From: Puia sp963703355
GTDB taxonomy: Bacteria; Bacteroidota; Bacteroidia; Chitinophagales; Chitinophagaceae
DNA: 64,000 nucleotides
Assembly: GCA_963703355.1 (NCBI GenBank)
Contig: OY969813.1
Location: 3,162,001-3,226,000, forward strand
Direction of reading: 5' to 3'
The notes under the pieces are model-generated. The model did no database searches. It was given only the letters and a program-made list of their open reading frames with translations, and was not told where the DNA came from. Positions 13,256-22,195 of this stretch are shown here, piece after piece. Positions within the stretch are counted from its first letter, which is position 1; every line of letters starts with the position of its first letter. The translations under genes and the position numbers were made by a program.

Positions 13256-14638
13256 TTATTCGTGATGATGATGTCTGTGTTCTTCATTCAGCTTGTTGAA
13301 CTCTTCTGCCGTTATGGCTTTGTCAACAGGACTTACCTGATTTTCGATCCATGATAACATTTTGTTGGTAAGTTGATTCTGATAGGTTTCTTCAACAAAT
13401 TTTTTATCCTGCATCATCTTGTTTACGTAATCTTCCACCCAGGCTTGTTCATCTCCCTGCGGCAAACCTCCAAGATAAGAGAATAGTTGTTTGCGTGCTG
13501 CCTCCCTGATATCCTCAGGTTTCACTTCAATTTTATTTTCTGTTACAATTTTATCTGTGATCAGGTTCCACTTCAGTGCATTGGCGAAAGTTGGAAATTC
13601 TTTCTCTACTTCATCGGGTGTTTTTGGTTTTTCACCTCCGGTAAGTAACCAGCGTTTCAAAAACGATTCGGGAAATTCGATCTGTGTTTTGTCGAGCAAA
13701 TCATGATAAAGTGTATGCTGCAGATTATTGCTGGTCTGCGCTTTCCATTGATCAGCCATATCCTGCCTCACGGTTTCACGGAATGCAGCTTCCGATTCTA
13801 TTGTTTTATTCGGATAAACTTTTTTGAAGAATGCTTCATCTACAGTTGCTTTCTCCAGAAGTCCCACTTTCACAATCACCATCCGGAAATATTTTTCCGC
13901 GTTGGCTGCACTTTCTTTATCAAGGCCAAGATCCTGCAGGATCCAGCCTCTTTCTTTATCTTCAAATGCTGTGAGCAACTGAATCACGAATTCATCTCCA
14001 GCTTTTTTATCCAGTAATTGAGTTCGGAACTCAGGCGCAAAATATTTTACCAGCAGTGAGTTGTCCTTCGGCTGACTTCCTTCCACCGGATTGCCTGAAG
14101 CATCGGTTTCCTGAAAAGTTACATTCAGCACATAGTCTTCGCCGCCAACTTTTTCGGGTTCAGTCATTGTTCCGTTTTTCTGACGAAGTCTTTCGATTTC
14201 TTCATTCAGCATTTCATCGGTAACAATAATATTGTAACGGATAGGCGTAAGCGAAGAAAGTTCCGGAAGGTTAAATGCGGGCTTCAAACCTACTTCAAAA
14301 GAAAAAGAATAGTCGTCTGGCTGAACAAAATTGATTTTACTCGCATCATTTTCAGGTAATGGAAGCGGCTGCGCAAATATTTCCATTTGCTCTGTGGTCA
14401 TGTAGTCGGTCAGTTTCTTCTCAACGGTTTTCAGTACTTCGTCGGTGAAAACTGAATTGCCATACATTTTCTTGATCAGGCTGGTAGGAACCATGCCTTT
14501 ACGGAAACCCGGTATGTTGGCTTTTTTTCCATACTCCTTCAGGGATTTCTCAAAAGAAGGCAGGTAATCGCTTTTTTCAATTTTCACTACTATTTTATCG
14601 TTCAGCAGTCCTATATTCTCTCTGGTAACCGTACTCAT
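13256..14638 (-). CDS. tig: Trigger factor
   Basis: This ribosome-associated chaperone and peptidyl-prolyl isomerase has 460 aa. The ribosome-binding N-domain is visible, with the family signature GFRKGMVPTSLIKKMYG (the GFRxGxxP loop). A degenerate FKBP-like middle domain and a long helical C-domain follow. The protein ends in a natural histidine tract (EEHRHHHHE), which may bind metal. It heads the tig-clpP-clpP-clpX cluster. A TAGTTTTG element (TAnnTTTG) 58 bp upstream is the likely promoter. Confidence 0.95.
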   Translation of the reverse strand: MSTVTRENIGLLNDKIVVKIEKSDYLPSFEKSLKEYGKKANIPGFRKGMVPTSLIKKMYGNSVFTDEVLKTVEKKLTDYMTTEQMEIFAQPLPLPENDASKINFVQPDDYSFSFEVGLKPAFNLPELSSLTPIRYNIIVTDEMLNEEIERLRQKNGTMTEPEKVGGEDYVLNVTFQETDASGNPVEGSQPKDNSLLVKYFAPEFRTQLLDKKAGDEFVIQLLTAFEDKERGWILQDLGLDKESAANAEKYFRMVIVKVGLLEKATVDEAFFKKVYPNKTIESEAAFRETVRQDMADQWKAQTSNNLQHTLYHDLLDKTQIEFPESFLKRWLLTGGEKPKTPDEVEKEFPTFANALKWNLITDKIVTENKIEVKPEDIREAARKQLFSYLGGLPQGDEQAWVEDYVNKMMQDKKFVEETYQNQLTNKMLSWIENQVSPVDKAITAEEFNKLNEEHRHHHHE

Positions 14639-14696
14639 AATAATATTTTTAAATAACCGTTCCTGCCTTTGTATATCATTTTCCGGAAACGGGCTG

Positions 14697-14704
14697 CAAA
14701 ACTA
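14697..14704 (-). promoter_or_regulatory. tig promoter -7 element
   Basis: TAGTTTTG on the minus strand fits TAnnTTTG, upstream of tig and before the repeat region. Confidence 0.45.
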
Positions 14705-14712
14705 CGGAAAAA

Positions 14713-14860
14713 CGCCTAAAGCTTAAAGCCCAAAGCTGAAAGTCTTAAGCCCTTGTCCGCAGAAGCTTTAGCTAAGGCGGATAAAGCCTAAGGCCTAAGG
14801 CCAAGCCTAAGCTTAAAGCCTAAAGCTGAAAGCCAGAAATCAAAAGCTTAAAGTTTAAAG
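14713..14860. repeat. Heptamer array enclosing a REP-like copy
   Basis: Words such as GCCTAAAGCTTAAAGCC and GGCCTAAGGCC fill the tig-adh gap. They surround the REP-like copy at 14747-14788. No gene is seen in 14639-15076. Confidence 0.75.
14747..14788 (+). repeat. REP-like interspersed repeat, copy 1 (variant core)
   Basis: AAGCCCTTGTCCGC...AGGCGGATAAAGCC has the same arms as copies at 17997 and 52693. The centre is replaced by AGAAGCTTTAGCTA, which is itself self-complementary in part. Confidence 0.6.
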
Positions 14861-14868
14861 ACGATCAG

Positions 14869-14934
14869 TCCACCACTAGTCCCCCACTCATCCGCCACTA
14901 ATCCACCACTAATTCCCCACTGGTTCACCACCTG
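14869..14934. repeat. 11-bp tandem repeat, six units, upstream of adh
   Basis: Six consecutive 11-bp units: TCCACCACTAG, TCCCCCACTCA, TCCGCCACTAA, TCCACCACTAA, TTCCCCACTGG, TTCACCACCTG. CCACT is nearly constant. The spacing of about one helical turn puts every unit on the same DNA face, 143 bp before the adh start. Confidence 0.8.
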
Positions 14935-15076
14935 TACCGTGGCTTTGCTTTTTCTACAAGACTTCTTCTTTTATATTAATAATGAGCATTTTCTGATGTT
15001 TTTGTAATCAAAAGGGAACAAAATGCTATCAAACGATGTTAGGAGCTCATATCAACCAAGATCAAAAAACATTATA

Positions 15077-16117
15077 ATGATTCAAACTAAAGGGTATGCT
15101 GCCCAAACGGTAGATTCAGATTTAGCGGCCTGGAATTTTGAAAGAAGGGACGTAGGCGCAAATGACGTTCAGATTGAAATTAAATATTGCGGTGTATGTC
15201 ATTCCGACCTGCATCAAATAAGGAACGACTGGTTTCCAGGTATTTTCCCGATGGTACCCGGCCATGAAATCGTGGGCCGCATTATCAAAACAGGATCAGC
15301 TGTAAAGAAATTCAAAACAGGCGAACTGGCAGGCGTGGGTTGCCTGGTGGATTCCTGCAGAACCTGCAAAAACTGTAAGCAGGGATTGGAACAGTATTGC
15401 CTGAATGGGTCGGTTGCCACTTATAATGGTCGGGCGAAGGATGGCAGTCCGACATACGGCGGTTACTCCAACAATATAGTAGTTCATGAAGATTTTGTTT
15501 TACACGTTTCTGAAAAATTATCACTTGCTGCTGTAGCACCTTTATTATGTGCGGGAATCACAACTTATTCTCCACTTCGTTTCTGGAAAGTAGGGAAGGG
15601 TCACAAACTGGCAGTACTGGGTCTTGGCGGACTCGGACATATGGCCGTAAAATTTGGAGTCGCTTTCGGTGCAGAAGTAACGGTATTAAGTACTTCTCCT
15701 TCTAAAGAAAAAGATGCGAAGGCGCTGGGTGCTCACAAATTTGTTGTTACCACCGATCCGGTACAGGTGGAAGCCGTAAAAGAATCTTTCGATTTTATTC
15801 TCGATACCGTTTCTGCAAAACATGATATGGCCTTCTACCTTTCATTGCTCGCAACGAATGGTACACATATCTGTGTAGGTGCGCCTCCTGAACCCCATCT
15901 CATACCAGCTTTTGCCTTGATGGGTGGAAGGAAAAGTGTTTCTGGTTCCGGCATCGGCGGTTTGCCGGAAACTCAGGAAATGCTGGATTACTGCGCAGAA
16001 AAAGGAATTGTTTCAGACATCGAAATCATCAACATAAAAGATATTCATCCTTCGTATGATCGCATGGTGAAGGGTGACGTTCGGTATCGTTTTGTAATTG
16101 ATATGGCAACTTTGTAA
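15077..16117 (+). CDS. Zinc-dependent alcohol dehydrogenase (YahK/CAD type)
   Basis: This 346-aa medium-chain dehydrogenase oxidises or reduces alcohols/aldehydes with NAD(P). The start is ATG 15077 (MIQTKGYAAQ), which matches the family; the frame is open 18 codons further upstream. Catalytic zinc ligands are C38 in CGVCHSD and H63 in PGHEIVG. The structural zinc set is C94, C97, C100 and C108. The nucleotide-binding GLGGLGHMAVKFG follows. The broad family reduces cinnamyl-type and short aldehydes; the substrate here is unknown. An 11-bp repeat array lies upstream, and the stop codon is the TAA of a TAAGCTT heptamer. Confidence 0.95.
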   Translation: MIQTKGYAAQTVDSDLAAWNFERRDVGANDVQIEIKYCGVCHSDLHQIRNDWFPGIFPMVPGHEIVGRIIKTGSAVKKFKTGELAGVGCLVDSCRTCKNCKQGLEQYCLNGSVATYNGRAKDGSPTYGGYSNNIVVHEDFVLHVSEKLSLAAVAPLLCAGITTYSPLRFWKVGKGHKLAVLGLGGLGHMAVKFGVAFGAEVTVLSTSPSKEKDAKALGAHKFVVTTDPVQVEAVKESFDFILDTVSAKHDMAFYLSLLATNGTHICVGAPPEPHLIPAFALMGGRKSVSGSGIGGLPETQEMLDYCAEKGIVSDIEIINIKDIHPSYDRMVKGDVRYRFVIDMATL

Positions 16118-16118
16118 G

Positions 16119-16149
16119 CTTAAAGCTTAAAGCCTAACGCTGAAAGCTA
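16119..16149. repeat. GCTTAAA heptamer array between convergent genes
   Basis: GCTTAAAGCTTAAAGCCTAA and CGCTGAAAGCT fill the whole 29-bp gap between adh and the convergent secreted-protein gene. Confidence 0.8.
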
Positions 16150-17772
16150 TTCTAGTACAACAACTTTATTGCCGCTTTTGCGGCGAACAGTTAGTAAGCC
16201 GCCCTTACTGAGCGTTCTCCAGCTATATCCATCGTCGTTGGTGGATTCGGTGAGCGGACTGCCATTCAATAATACAGTAGAAGGTTTGGATTTCAGTTTG
16301 ATGAGTTCAGTTCCGTTGTTATCAAAGCAACGATAATATAGGAGCACTTTGCTGGTATCGGGATGATCGAATTCAACACTCAGGTATTTTTTAAAATGTC
16401 CCCTGTAGTCTGCCTGCTGTATCACGGAAGTTGATGAAAGAATATGATCTTCATCAGGAGCGAGCTCCGGATAGGTTGCCATAGCGCGCAGATAGTGCCT
16501 CACATAATCTCCGTAGCCATCAGTAAGCCAGGGCTCGTCTGTAGGAAAGCAATTTTTTCCGTCAACATCCACTGCGTAGGTGGCCCAGTTGAGTTCACGA
16601 ATCGCGTTGGAATAAAAACTGGTATCGCCAGTTAAAGAAACATAGAGCAGTTCGTCGGCCCCCTGTCTCGCAGTATGACTATTACCCGGCACAGGATATA
16701 CCGTCTGTTCGTTAGTTACAACCACACCATATTTTTTCCATTTATCATTCGCGAAACTTGTGTGCACCCAATTGATAATATTTTTCACTTCTTTTTTCCA
16801 ATCAGGAAAATATTCGGGATGTTCCATCATATAACGGGCACAGGTCATCGCGTTGATCTGCGTCTGACTCCATTCTCCCACGTCCTCAAAAAAAGGTCCC
16901 CATTTGTTATTCTGAATAGGATATTTTTTTAGCCACGCTAAGATTTTATCTGCTGCCGTTTTATACTCAGCAATATTTCCTTCGTGTATTTGAATCAAGT
17001 CGAAAAACAATTGAAGTGTCGGCGTAAGATTGCTCGTGTAACCGGCCGTATCAGTGGATTTGCCCGATCCCGTTCCCTGAACATTCAGCTTGACCGTTCT
17101 TCCCGTAAATACATTTATTTTAAACGGAAGTGGTGAATAATCCGAATTGCCTGTCGTTACATTTGCGGCGAGTGTGTTAGCAATTTTAATAGCCGCGTCT
17201 AAAAATATGGGATCGTTTTTTATTTTATATGCGTGAACCAATTCCAATCCGAACGAACCGGCTTTATCCGGTTGTGCCACGTCTTTCCCGTTGCGCATAT
17301 CACCATCATAAATACCGGAATAAATAAGTGTGTTGTAAGGGAAAGGAATATTCGGCCACTTGCAATCTGCTGGGGACAAGCCATGGGTTAGATAGTAGCC
17401 TGCCAGAAAATAAATATTATCCTTCACGTTCTCATTTCCGGTATAGGCATACCATAAACGCCAGGAAGACATGGCCATCATAAACTGGTCGCCGCCGATG
17501 CCGCGGGGGTCGTCTATGTCTTTGTTCCAGACCTGATGGTTCATGTAATAGGGCAGTCCGTTCACATCTCTGCGCATGGTGGACCAGAAGTCCCAGATGA
17601 TGTGCAGGTCGTGGTCGTAAGCGACTGCCGGGTCCGCATCATACCAGGGTACAATATTTCCGTCTTTATCAGTTTGGATGGGGTGATAAATGAGGATTTC
17701 ACTTTTTTGTGCATGAAGCACCTGTGCGATAAAAAAACAGGAGAATAGCAGAATGGCAATCGTTTTTTTCAT
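16147..17772 (-). CDS. Secreted alpha/alpha-barrel-like protein (541 aa)
   Basis: A signal peptide (MKKTIAILLFSCFFIAQVLH, then AQ) precedes about 520 residues. The central part is helical and rich in Trp, Tyr and Asn (FWSTMRRDVNGLPYYMNHQV, MMAMSSWRLWYAYTGNENVK, ADKILAWLKKYPIQNNKWGP). This resembles six-hairpin glycosidase and lyase folds. The C-terminal ~90 residues look like a beta-sandwich accessory domain (LSVEFDHPDTSKVLLYYRCF). No catalytic motif of a named glycoside hydrolase family is recognised, so sugar processing is inference. It is exported to the periplasm or surface and is a single-gene unit next to tRNA-Leu. Confidence 0.8.
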   Translation of the reverse strand: MKKTIAILLFSCFFIAQVLHAQKSEILIYHPIQTDKDGNIVPWYDADPAVAYDHDLHIIWDFWSTMRRDVNGLPYYMNHQVWNKDIDDPRGIGGDQFMMAMSSWRLWYAYTGNENVKDNIYFLAGYYLTHGLSPADCKWPNIPFPYNTLIYSGIYDGDMRNGKDVAQPDKAGSFGLELVHAYKIKNDPIFLDAAIKIANTLAANVTTGNSDYSPLPFKINVFTGRTVKLNVQGTGSGKSTDTAGYTSNLTPTLQLFFDLIQIHEGNIAEYKTAADKILAWLKKYPIQNNKWGPFFEDVGEWSQTQINAMTCARYMMEHPEYFPDWKKEVKNIINWVHTSFANDKWKKYGVVVTNEQTVYPVPGNSHTARQGADELLYVSLTGDTSFYSNAIRELNWATYAVDVDGKNCFPTDEPWLTDGYGDYVRHYLRAMATYPELAPDEDHILSSTSVIQQADYRGHFKKYLSVEFDHPDTSKVLLYYRCFDNNGTELIKLKSKPSTVLLNGSPLTESTNDDGYSWRTLSKGGLLTVRRKSGNKVVVLE

Positions 17773-17797
17773 CAGTCAGTTTTTAACCTGCGGTCAA

Positions 17798-17831
17798 TAA
17801 AAAACCCCCTGTAACATCGGGTACAGGGGGT
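17798..17831 (-). terminator. Intrinsic terminator of tRNA-Leu
   Basis: On the minus strand CCCCCTGTA and TACAGGGGG form a 9-bp stem around an 8-base loop, directly followed by TTTTTT. It lies just after the tRNA 3' end. Confidence 0.85.
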
Positions 17832-17833
17832 AG

Positions 17834-17915
17834 TGCGGGTGACAGGGGTCGAACCTGCATGCCTCGCGGCGTCAGATCCTAAGTCTGATACGTCTGCCAA
17901 TTTCGCCACACCCGC
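17834..17915 (-). tRNA. tRNA-Leu (anticodon UAG)
   Basis: On the minus strand: acceptor GCGGGTG with CACCCGC plus discriminator A, D-arm with GGC..GAC, anticodon stem TCAGA/TCTGA with loop CTTAGGA (anticodon TAG), a long variable arm (CGCCGCGAGGCA), and T-loop GGTTCGACCCC. Length is 82 nt. The long variable arm and the anticodon fit leucine, reading CUA/CUG-type codons. No CCA is encoded. Confidence 0.97.
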
Positions 17916-17916
17916 A

Positions 17917-17998
17917 TTTAAGCTTAACGCTTAACGTTTAACGCTTAACGCTGAACGCTTAACGCTTAATGCTGAACGCCCTTGAGCTTTAACTCTAA
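17917..17998. repeat. CGCTTAA heptamer array
   Basis: About ten units of CGCTTAA/CGCTGAA/CGTTTAA in 7-bp register, immediately upstream of the tRNA gene. Confidence 0.85.
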
Positions 17999-18048
17999 GC
18001 CCTTCGCCCACTGAATCCCGCACGATGCGGGAGAAGGTGGGTAAAGCC
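17997..18048 (+). repeat. REP-like interspersed repeat, copy 2
   Basis: AAGCCCTTCGCCCACTGAAT then the perfect hairpin TCCCGCA-CGA-TGCGGGA (18016-18032), enclosed by CCCAC/GTGGG, ending GGTAAAGCC. It is highly similar to 52693-52742. Confidence 0.7.
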
Positions 18049-18222
18049 TTCAGGAACGCGAAAATAGGCAAATTTCAGATAAGGTTATTTGCCCTTTTTG
18101 TCGGGTTATATTCTGGCAGGATGATTACTATACTGTTCGTGATTTATTAAGGGTTTCTTCGGGATTCATAGTAGATGAAGTCCATAGATGTTTATATAAG
18201 ATTCGTAGTTTAAGCAATATAC

Positions 18223-18297
18223 GTTCGGATAACTGTCCGAACAACATACGAACAACATACGAACGATATACGAACGTGGTACGAATCTGATACGAAC
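18223..18297. repeat. 11-bp TACGAAC repeat array upstream of rel
   Basis: An inverted pair GTTCGGA/TCCGAAC (18223-18242) runs into five 11-bp units (18243-18297) ending TACGAAC, TACGAAC, TACGAAC, TACGAAT and TACGAAC. The array lies 160 bp before the rel start and could be a multi-site operator. The rest of 18049-18459 shows no gene. Confidence 0.75.
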
Positions 18298-18459
18298 GTA
18301 CCAGGAATCAGGGGATAACAAATAGCGAAGCGGGAGTTCATGTGACCAACCTACTGCATTTGGGCTGCTGACCACCATTTACGAATTTCCAATAGCAGTA
18401 ACGTTTTATGAGTTCTTTTAGGTACAGACCCCTGAAATTTTTTTCGTAAATTCGTAAGA

Positions 18460-20709
18460 ATGGAAACAGTTGCGGCCATTCCGAAGTACAATTTAACGGA
18501 AGACCAGGAAAAAAGGTTGATTTTAAGGGAGTACCGGGCCCTTTTACGCTCTTTGAAACCGAAATTAAAAGCCGGAGATAAAGAGCATATCCGGGATGCT
18601 TTTGTTATGGCAGCAGAGGCTCATAAAACTATGCGTCGCAAAAGCGGTGAGCCTTACATACTTCATCCCCTGGCGGTTAGCAGGATCTGCGTGGAAGAAA
18701 TCGGTCTGGGGGTCCGTTCAACCATTTGCGCCCTGCTGCACGATGTAGTTGAAGACACGGATATTTCACTGGAGGATATAGAACGGGATTTTGGCAGCGA
18801 AATCGCCCGTATTGTCGACGGGCTGACTAAAATTGCCAACGTTATCGACGTAAACGCCTCCCAGCAGGCGGAAAATTTTAAGAAAATACTGCTTACGCTC
18901 ACAGACGATCCCAGGGTGATCCTGATCAAACTTGCTGACAGGCTCCACAATATGCGGACCCTGGACAGCATGAAGCGTGAAAAACAGCTCAAAATAGCTT
19001 CCGAAACGGTTTATGTTTTCGCGCCGCTGGCACACCGGATGGGTCTTTACAATATTAAGACGGAACTCGAGGATCTGGCCATGAAATATCTTGAGCCGGA
19101 AGAGTATAAAGAAATTGCACGTAAGCTTGCCGAGACCAAACGTGAGCGTTCCAGGTATATAAATGAATTTATTAAGCCCCTGAAAGAACAAATGGAGCGC
19201 GCACAATTTGATTTTGAGATCCACGGGCGCCCTAAGAGTATACATTCCATCTGGACAAAAATGCGCAAAAAAGGCGTGTCCTTCGAAGAAGTGTACGATC
19301 TTTTTGCTATCCGCATTATCATCAATTCACCACCTGAGAGAGAAAAAGCAGAATGCTGGAAAGTATACTCGATCATTACGGACGAATACACACCGTCACC
19401 GGAGAGGCTGCGCGACTGGTTAAGCAATCCCAAATCAAACGGATACGAAGCACTGCACACAACGGTGATGGGTCCACAGGGTAAATGGGTTGAGATTCAG
19501 ATACGGTCCAAGCGCATGAACGAAATTGCAGAAAAAGGATTGGCTGCCCACTGGAAGTATAAAGAGGGCGCCAGTGATGAAAGTCGCTTCGACGACTGGT
19601 TCCATCAGATCAGGGAAGTGCTGACCATGGAAGACAACGATTCCATCAATTTCCTGCAGGATTTTAAAACGAGTTTCCTGGCAGAGGAAATATATGTGTA
19701 TACCCCAAAGGGGGATGTAAAAATGTTGCCACTCGGGTCAACGGCACTGGACTTTGCTTTTTCTATACACAGTAAAATTGGTGAACAATGTATTGGAGCC
19801 AAAGTAAATCACAAACTGGTTCCGATCAGTCATAAGCTGCGCAGTGGTGATCAGGTAGAAATCATTACGTCAAGCAAACAAAGGCCAACAGAAGACTGGA
19901 TCAATTATGTTGTAACAGCCAAAGCAAAAAGCAAAGTTAAAGATGCACTCAGGGAAGAAAAGCGCAAAATCGCAGACGAGGGCAAATACATGGTACAGAA
20001 AAAACTGGAAAATTTTGGAGCAGCGTATAATCAGCACAATACGGAGGCACTGGTAAACTTTTATAAACTGAATTCTTCGCTGGATTTTTTTTATCAGGTG
20101 GCGGTGAAGAATATCGATCTGAAAGAACTGAAAGAATTTCAATTGTTGGGAGACAGACTGGAAGCACCCAAACCTCCAAAAGCATTATTGGAAACCAAAC
20201 CCGAGACAAGTTTTACACCAGGGCCAAGAAAGGATACAGAACTCATCATATTTGGTGAAAGCAGCGACAAGATCGTATACACGCTCGCCAATTGTTGTAA
20301 ACCGATACCCGGCGACGACGTATTTGGATTTGTAACTACGGGAAAGGGACTCACGATTCATCGTACAAATTGTCCGAATGCTACAAGACTGCTCTCAAAC
20401 TATGGACATCGCGTAGTAAAAACAAAATGGGCAAAAAACAAGGAGATCTCTTTTCTTACCGGCGTACGAATTATCGGACTGGATGATGTGGGAGTTATCA
20501 ATAAAATCACCAACCTGATTTCTGGCGAGTTAAAAATTAATATCAATGCGCTCACGCTGGAAGCAAAAGAAGGCTTGTTTGATGGAAGCATTAAAGTGTA
20601 CGTGCACGATAAAGAAGAGTTGGAAGAATTACTCGTGCGGTTGAAACAACTCAATGGTATACACTCTGTAGATAGGTTTGACACAGAAATAACGGAAACC
20701 GGAAAATAG
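18460..20709 (+). CDS. Bifunctional (p)ppGpp synthetase/hydrolase
   Basis: This 749-aa RelA/SpoT homologue makes and degrades (p)ppGpp during starvation. In order: the HD hydrolase domain with H55 in AEAHKT, HP at 69-70 and HD at 94-95 in LLHDVVEDTD; the synthetase domain with RPKSIHSIWTKM and YEALHTTVMGPQGKWVEIQI; a TGS domain (EIYVYTPKGDVKMLPLGSTA); a CC/zinc-finger region (LANCCKPIPGDDV...HRTNCPNA); and a C-terminal ACT domain. Both catalytic sets are present, so it is likely the only long Rel enzyme. An 11-bp repeat array lies upstream. Confidence 0.97.
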   Translation: METVAAIPKYNLTEDQEKRLILREYRALLRSLKPKLKAGDKEHIRDAFVMAAEAHKTMRRKSGEPYILHPLAVSRICVEEIGLGVRSTICALLHDVVEDTDISLEDIERDFGSEIARIVDGLTKIANVIDVNASQQAENFKKILLTLTDDPRVILIKLADRLHNMRTLDSMKREKQLKIASETVYVFAPLAHRMGLYNIKTELEDLAMKYLEPEEYKEIARKLAETKRERSRYINEFIKPLKEQMERAQFDFEIHGRPKSIHSIWTKMRKKGVSFEEVYDLFAIRIIINSPPEREKAECWKVYSIITDEYTPSPERLRDWLSNPKSNGYEALHTTVMGPQGKWVEIQIRSKRMNEIAEKGLAAHWKYKEGASDESRFDDWFHQIREVLTMEDNDSINFLQDFKTSFLAEEIYVYTPKGDVKMLPLGSTALDFAFSIHSKIGEQCIGAKVNHKLVPISHKLRSGDQVEIITSSKQRPTEDWINYVVTAKAKSKVKDALREEKRKIADEGKYMVQKKLENFGAAYNQHNTEALVNFYKLNSSLDFFYQVAVKNIDLKELKEFQLLGDRLEAPKPPKALLETKPETSFTPGPRKDTELIIFGESSDKIVYTLANCCKPIPGDDVFGFVTTGKGLTIHRTNCPNATRLLSNYGHRVVKTKWAKNKEISFLTGVRIIGLDDVGVINKITNLISGELKININALTLEAKEGLFDGSIKVYVHDKEELEELLVRLKQLNGIHSVDRFDTEITETGK

Positions 20710-20812
20710 TTATGGGTTATGAATTATGAATGATAAAATGACCCATCTCCCATATCTCATAACCCATAACTCATAACTTATATTTGATTACCCATAATTC
20801 ATAATTCATAGT
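20709..20812. repeat. TTATGGG heptamer arrays in inverted arrangement
   Basis: TTATGGGTTATGAATTATGA at the left and CCCATAACTCATAAC plus CATAATTCATAATTCATAG at the right fill the gap between rel and purA. The two halves can pair as a long imperfect stem. Confidence 0.8.
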
Positions 20813-20820
20813 TACTTTTG
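20813..20820 (+). promoter_or_regulatory. purA promoter -7 element
   Basis: TACTTTTG fits TAnnTTTG and lies 22 bp before the purA start, directly after the repeat array. Confidence 0.5.
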
Positions 20821-20842
20821 CCCCTTCTAAAAAAATCACTGG

Positions 20843-22108
20843 ATGATTGATGTTATATTAGGACTTCAATGGGGCGATGAGGGTAAGGGTAAAATTGTGG
20901 ATTACTTCGCTCCGCGTTATGATGTTATTGCCAGATTTCAGGGTGGCCCGAATGCCGGTCACACGCTCTATGTAAAAGACAAGAAAGTTGTGCTGCATCA
21001 GATTCCTTCCGGTATCTTTCACGAGAACACGATCAATCTTATTGGAAACGGTGTAGTGCTCGATCCTGTTACGCTGAAAAGAGAATGTGAAACCGTAAAA
21101 TCTTTTGGAATCGACTATCGGAAAAATCTTTATATCGCGCAGCGTGCGCATATCATTCTGCCCACACACCGCGCACTGGATAAAGCTTCAGAAATTTCGA
21201 AAGGGAATGATAAAATAGGATCTACCCTGAAAGGAATCGGCCCCGCATATATGGACAAAACAGGCCGCAACGGAATTCGTGTTGGTGATCTGCTGGACAA
21301 AAATTTTACGGCACATTACAATCAGTTGCGACAAAAGCATCAGAAATTACTGGACGGACTTCATTTCCAGGAAGATTTTTCTGAAATGGAAAAAGAATTT
21401 CTGGAAGCGTTGGAATTCCTGAAACAATTCAACATTGTACAGGGAGAATATTTCATCAACGAGAAACTCAGTCAGGGGAAAAAAGTACTGGCTGAAGGAG
21501 CGCAGGGCAGCATGCTGGACGTTGACTTTGGAACATTCCCATTTGTTACATCATCCAATACAATATCTGCAGGTGTGTGTACAGGACTGGGAGTTGCTCC
21601 ACAACAGATCCGCGAAGTGATTGGTGTAACCAAAGCCTATTGCACCAGGGTGGGTGGCGGACCTTTCCCAACCGAACTCGAAAATGAAACAGGAGAGTTG
21701 CTTCGCAAAGCAGGCAATGAATTTGGAGCTACTACCGGAAGACCCCGTCGCTGCGGATGGATAGATCTGGTGGCGTTGCGATATGCCTGTATGATCAACG
21801 GTGTTACCAAACTCGTTATGACCAAGTCGGATGTGCTCGACGATTTTCAGGACCTGAAAATTTGTACAAAGTACCGGATCGAAGGAAAAGAAACTGAGGA
21901 AGTACCGTTTCAGATGCTGCAACGACCGATCGAACCGGTGCTTTCTTCATTCAAAGGCTGGAAAAAGGACATTACGACAATAAATGACTTTGATTCGCTG
22001 CCTGCAGAAATGAAAACATATATTTCTTTTATAGATAGCTACCTGAAAGTTAACGTTTCATATATCTCAAACGGTCCCGGACGCGACCAATTGATAGAAA
22101 AACAGTGA
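20843..22108 (+). CDS. purA: Adenylosuccinate synthetase
   Basis: PurA joins IMP and aspartate using GTP in AMP biosynthesis. The 421 residues begin MIDVILGLQWGDEGKGKIVD with the P-loop GDEGKGK at 11-17, followed by GPNAGHT, the IMP-binding GIGPAYMDK and the C-terminal SNGPGRDQLI. Length and motif order match the family. It is transcribed from its own TAnnTTTG promoter after rel. Confidence 0.98.
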   Translation: MIDVILGLQWGDEGKGKIVDYFAPRYDVIARFQGGPNAGHTLYVKDKKVVLHQIPSGIFHENTINLIGNGVVLDPVTLKRECETVKSFGIDYRKNLYIAQRAHIILPTHRALDKASEISKGNDKIGSTLKGIGPAYMDKTGRNGIRVGDLLDKNFTAHYNQLRQKHQKLLDGLHFQEDFSEMEKEFLEALEFLKQFNIVQGEYFINEKLSQGKKVLAEGAQGSMLDVDFGTFPFVTSSNTISAGVCTGLGVAPQQIREVIGVTKAYCTRVGGGPFPTELENETGELLRKAGNEFGATTGRPRRCGWIDLVALRYACMINGVTKLVMTKSDVLDDFQDLKICTKYRIEGKETEEVPFQMLQRPIEPVLSSFKGWKKDITTINDFDSLPAEMKTYISFIDSYLKVNVSYISNGPGRDQLIEKQ

Positions 22109-22195
22109 GGTTTCAGGCGGCACGAAAATTCTTACTAAAAAAATTTGGAGGTTTAAAAACTTCGCTGAAATTTTACAATCTAATCTTATTGGAAT

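Noticed and set aside
13259..13275. Artificial His-tag at the trigger factor C-terminus
   Set aside because: EEHRHHHHE lies in natural context, with a native terminator-like hairpin after it; His-rich trigger factor tails occur naturally.
14869..14934. Possible CRISPR array
   Set aside because: The units are 11 bp and contiguous, with no spacers and no cas genes. The same holds for the array at 18223.
18166..18378. Minus-strand 70-aa frame over the 11-bp array
   Set aside because: It exists because the repeat has no stops in that frame; composition is not protein-like.
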